Source of the DNA: JAEUKQ01 sp044227605
GTDB taxonomy: Bacteria; Pseudomonadota; Alphaproteobacteria; JAEUKQ01
Assembly (NCBI GenBank): GCA_044227605.1
Contig: JBGAWJ010000037.1
Coordinates: forward strand, 1-12,878
DNA length: 12,878 nucleotides
Direction: 5' to 3'
Under the pieces are notes generated by a model. It made no database searches. It saw nothing but the letters and a program-made list of their open reading frames with translations, and was not told the origin of the DNA. The position numbers and the translations under genes were made by a program. Positions within the stretch are counted from its first letter, which is position 1, and each line of letters starts with the position of its first letter. Positions 12,772 to 12,878 of the stretch are shown here, piece after piece.

Positions 12772-12878
12772 GTTGAGCGCCAGATAGGTGGTAGCCAGGC
12801 CGCCCAACACCAAAATGGCCACCTGGATGACGTCGGTGTACCCGATCACTTTCATGCCGCCCAGCGTGATGATGATGG
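12757..12878 (-). CDS. Sodium:solute symporter (SSS family) internal fragment
   Basis: The minus strand has one open frame across the whole tail, reading LGGMKVIGYTDVIQVAILVL and then GGLATTYLALNLVADNN. GG-K-V-YTDVIQ followed by a hydrophobic helix and GGLATTYLAL is typical of sodium/glucose (SGLT-like) symporters, in the middle of the protein. Both ends are missing. GC is about 58% over 12761-12878 against about 42% in ahcY at 12541-12600. It joins ahcY at a GCC repeat and probably comes from another genome, possibly a Bacteroidota-like SGLT homologue (weak inference). Confidence 0.7.

Noticed and set aside
1..12878. CRISPR array or rRNA genes
   Set aside because: No regularly spaced repeats and no rRNA-like conserved stretches were seen.

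Overview
The window reads as a moderately low-GC alphaproteobacterial chromosome segment. The strongest pointer is the order response regulator (ChvI type) - sensor kinase (ChvG type) - [gap] - rapZ - EIIA(Man) - HPr - ahcY, a known alphaproteobacterial cluster that normally has hprK in the gap. Coq7 and DsbB with the FAH and NfnB/NfnA-like genes also fit. Pseudogenes and mobile-element remnants suggest a genome under decay, perhaps host-associated, but the exact lineage cannot be fixed by eye.

Layout. Positions 1-5676 are a minus-strand run of five closely packed genes: a 1192-residue iron-sulfur flavoenzyme combining NfnB/GltD-like and NfnA/PyrK-like halves, a fumarylacetoacetate-hydrolase-family enzyme, a YqaA/DedA-type membrane protein, dsbB and the start of coq7. 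An AT-rich divergent region (5677-5897) separates it from a plus-strand FKBP-like gene. A minus-strand tRNA-Arg(CCU) with encoded CCA follows (6354-6430). Then comes the chvI-chvG pair (6601-9015).

Positions 9016-10706 are a mobile-element graveyard where hprK is expected. It holds two 38-bp Tn3-family terminal repeats in the same orientation, a 22-bp near-palindrome, overlapping hairpins, a possible 40-residue small gene with its own promoter, a complete parDE-like toxin-antitoxin pair whose toxin stop codon lies inside the second repeat, a truncated serine recombinase and a perfect 16-bp tandem duplication. Beyond it, rapZ is broken by one extra T in a TTTT run and has an altered Walker A motif, whereas EIIA(Man) and HPr look intact. 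A terminator-like hairpin separates HPr from ahcY.

The last ~120 bases do not belong to ahcY. After about 96 codons the reading frame runs into a GC-richer stretch that encodes, on the other strand, part of a sodium:solute symporter. The switch is at a short GCC repeat, which suggests an assembly chimera at a contig edge or a recent rearrangement.

Functionally, chvI/chvG is an envelope and acid-stress two-component system linked in alphaproteobacteria to the regulatory PTS (EIIA, HPr, HPr kinase). Here the sensor and phosphocarriers persist, while the kinase gene is missing from its usual place and rapZ is damaged, apparently after Tn3-family insertions and deletions.
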